Shown here: positions 5,780-6,230 of the stretch, piece by piece
Position numbering within the stretch: position 1 is the stretch's first letter
How the letters are laid out: each line of letters begins with the position of its first letter
NCBI GenBank assembly: GCA_017643965.1
Contig: JAEPMM010000207.1
Location: 1 to 6,230, forward strand
DNA: 6,230 nt
Direction: 5' to 3'
Source: Marinobacter sp.
GTDB taxonomy: Bacteria; Pseudomonadota; Gammaproteobacteria; Pseudomonadales; Oleiphilaceae
Notes under the pieces: generated by a model
Database searches by the model: none
What the model was told of the DNA's origin: nothing
The model's input: only the letters and a program-made list of their open reading frames with translations
Program-made: the position numbers and the translations under genes

Positions 5780-5784
5780 GAGGG
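5780..5784 (+). promoter_or_regulatory. Ribosome binding site deciding the acnB GTG start
   Basis: GAGGG ends 8 nt before the GTG at 5793, a normal spacing. It argues for the GTG over the in-frame ATG at 5778, which would add five residues (MRVHI), has no good ribosome site, and itself overlaps this GAGGG. Confidence 0.6.
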
Positions 5785-5792
5785 TCCATATC

Positions 5793-6230
5793 GTGTTAGA
5801 AGCCTATCGTGAACACGTTGCTGAACGTGAAGCCCTGGGTATTCCTCCCAAGCCCCTGAACGCCGAGCAAACCGCTGCTCTGGTCGATCTGCTGAAAAAC
5901 CCGCCGGCCGGCGAGGAAGATACCCTGGTGTATCTCCTGGAAAACCGTGTGCCGCCAGGTGTGGATGAAGCCGCCTACGTGAAGGCCGCTTTCCTGACCG
6001 CCATTGTGAAAGGCGAAGCGTCTTCTCCGCTGCTGGACAAGCAGACAGCGGTCAAGCTGCTGGGCATGATGCAGGGTGGCTATAACATCGCGACTCTGGT
6101 CGACCTTCTGGATGACTCCGAACTGGCCGAACTGGCCGGTGAACAGCTCAAGCGTACCCTGCTGATGTTCGACGCCTTCAACGACGTGAAGGAAAAGATG
6201 GACGCAGGCAACCCCGTTGCCAAGGCAGTC
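5793..6230 (+). CDS. acnB: Aconitate hydratase B (N-terminal 146 residues; continues past the right edge)
   Basis: AcnB interconverts citrate and isocitrate through cis-aconitate in the TCA cycle, using a [4Fe-4S] cluster, in the cytoplasm. Only the N-terminal HEAT-like helical domain is in the window. It aligns closely with E. coli AcnB from memory: (M)LEAYREHVAER (1-12), PKPLNAEQ (19-26), LLKNPPAGEE (33-42), NRVPPGVDEAAYVKAAFL (51-68), GMMQGGYN (91-98) and RTLLMFDAFNDV (121-132). In E. coli this domain takes part in the iron-dependent dimerisation that switches AcnB between enzyme and mRNA-binding protein. The cluster cysteines and active site lie beyond position 6230. GTG is taken as the start because it reproduces the family N-terminus (MLE.YR.HV) and has a good ribosome site. 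The gene is divergent from miaE and has a long leader containing an inverted-repeat element. Identity is close to certain. Confidence 0.96.
   Translation, partial: MLEAYREHVAEREALGIPPKPLNAEQTAALVDLLKNPPAGEEDTLVYLLENRVPPGVDEAAYVKAAFLTAIVKGEASSPLLDKQTAVKLLGMMQGGYNIATLVDLLDDSELAELAGEQLKRTLLMFDAFNDVKEKMDAGNPVAKAV

Noticed and set aside
5747..5812. Short upstream frame (21 codons plus TGA) overlapping the acnB start out of frame
   Set aside because: The only Shine-Dalgarno-like bases touch the ATG, and the peptide shows no runs of one amino acid or other attenuator-like feature.

Overview
The window looks like ordinary chromosome from a free-living, probably aerobic gammaproteobacterium. The base composition is GC-rich (judged by eye). 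The gene set (MiaE, AcnB, and a class I ferredoxin-NADP reductase divergent from a LysR regulator) fits the Pseudomonas / Marinobacter / Oceanospirillales part of the class. I cannot name the genus from this sequence alone.

Layout. Positions 1-3037, minus strand: three genes that probably form an operon, read right to left. They are a fused SpmA-SpmB type nucleoside-recognition-domain membrane protein (1808-3037), an unrecognised 369-residue membrane protein (668-1777, TTG start), and the start of a membrane-anchored PQQ-dependent sugar dehydrogenase that runs off the left edge (1-616). An intrinsic terminator at about 3076-3108 separates them from fpr (3147-3917, minus). The 134-bp gap between fpr and a divergent LysR-type regulator (4052-4933, plus; FinR-like) holds a good sigma70-type promoter for fpr and two direct repeats 31 bp apart, placed like the two half-sites of a LysR operator. 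miaE (4928-5533, minus) converges on the regulator, and the two stop codons overlap by 6 bp at a palindrome. From 5534 to 5792 lies a 259-bp divergent intergenic region with overlapping candidate promoters for miaE and acnB and a 62-nt inverted-repeat element in the acnB leader. acnB starts with GTG at 5793 and runs off the right edge.

How the parts fit. fpr and its LysR neighbour form a redox-stress unit: the flavoenzyme exchanges electrons between NADPH and ferredoxin or flavodoxin, and the regulator probably controls it. AcnB is the Fe-S aconitase of the TCA cycle. MiaE is an O2-dependent tRNA hydroxylase. The left operon is cell-envelope related, with one periplasmic oxidoreductase and two integral membrane proteins of unclear job.

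There are no rRNA or tRNA genes, CRISPR arrays, complete insertion sequences or prophage genes, and no gene-free stretch exceeds 300 bases. I found no convincing new multi-gene system. The items most worth a second look are the fpr/LysR operator architecture, the palindromic element in the acnB leader, the membrane-domain fusion of the sugar dehydrogenase, and the unrecognised membrane protein.
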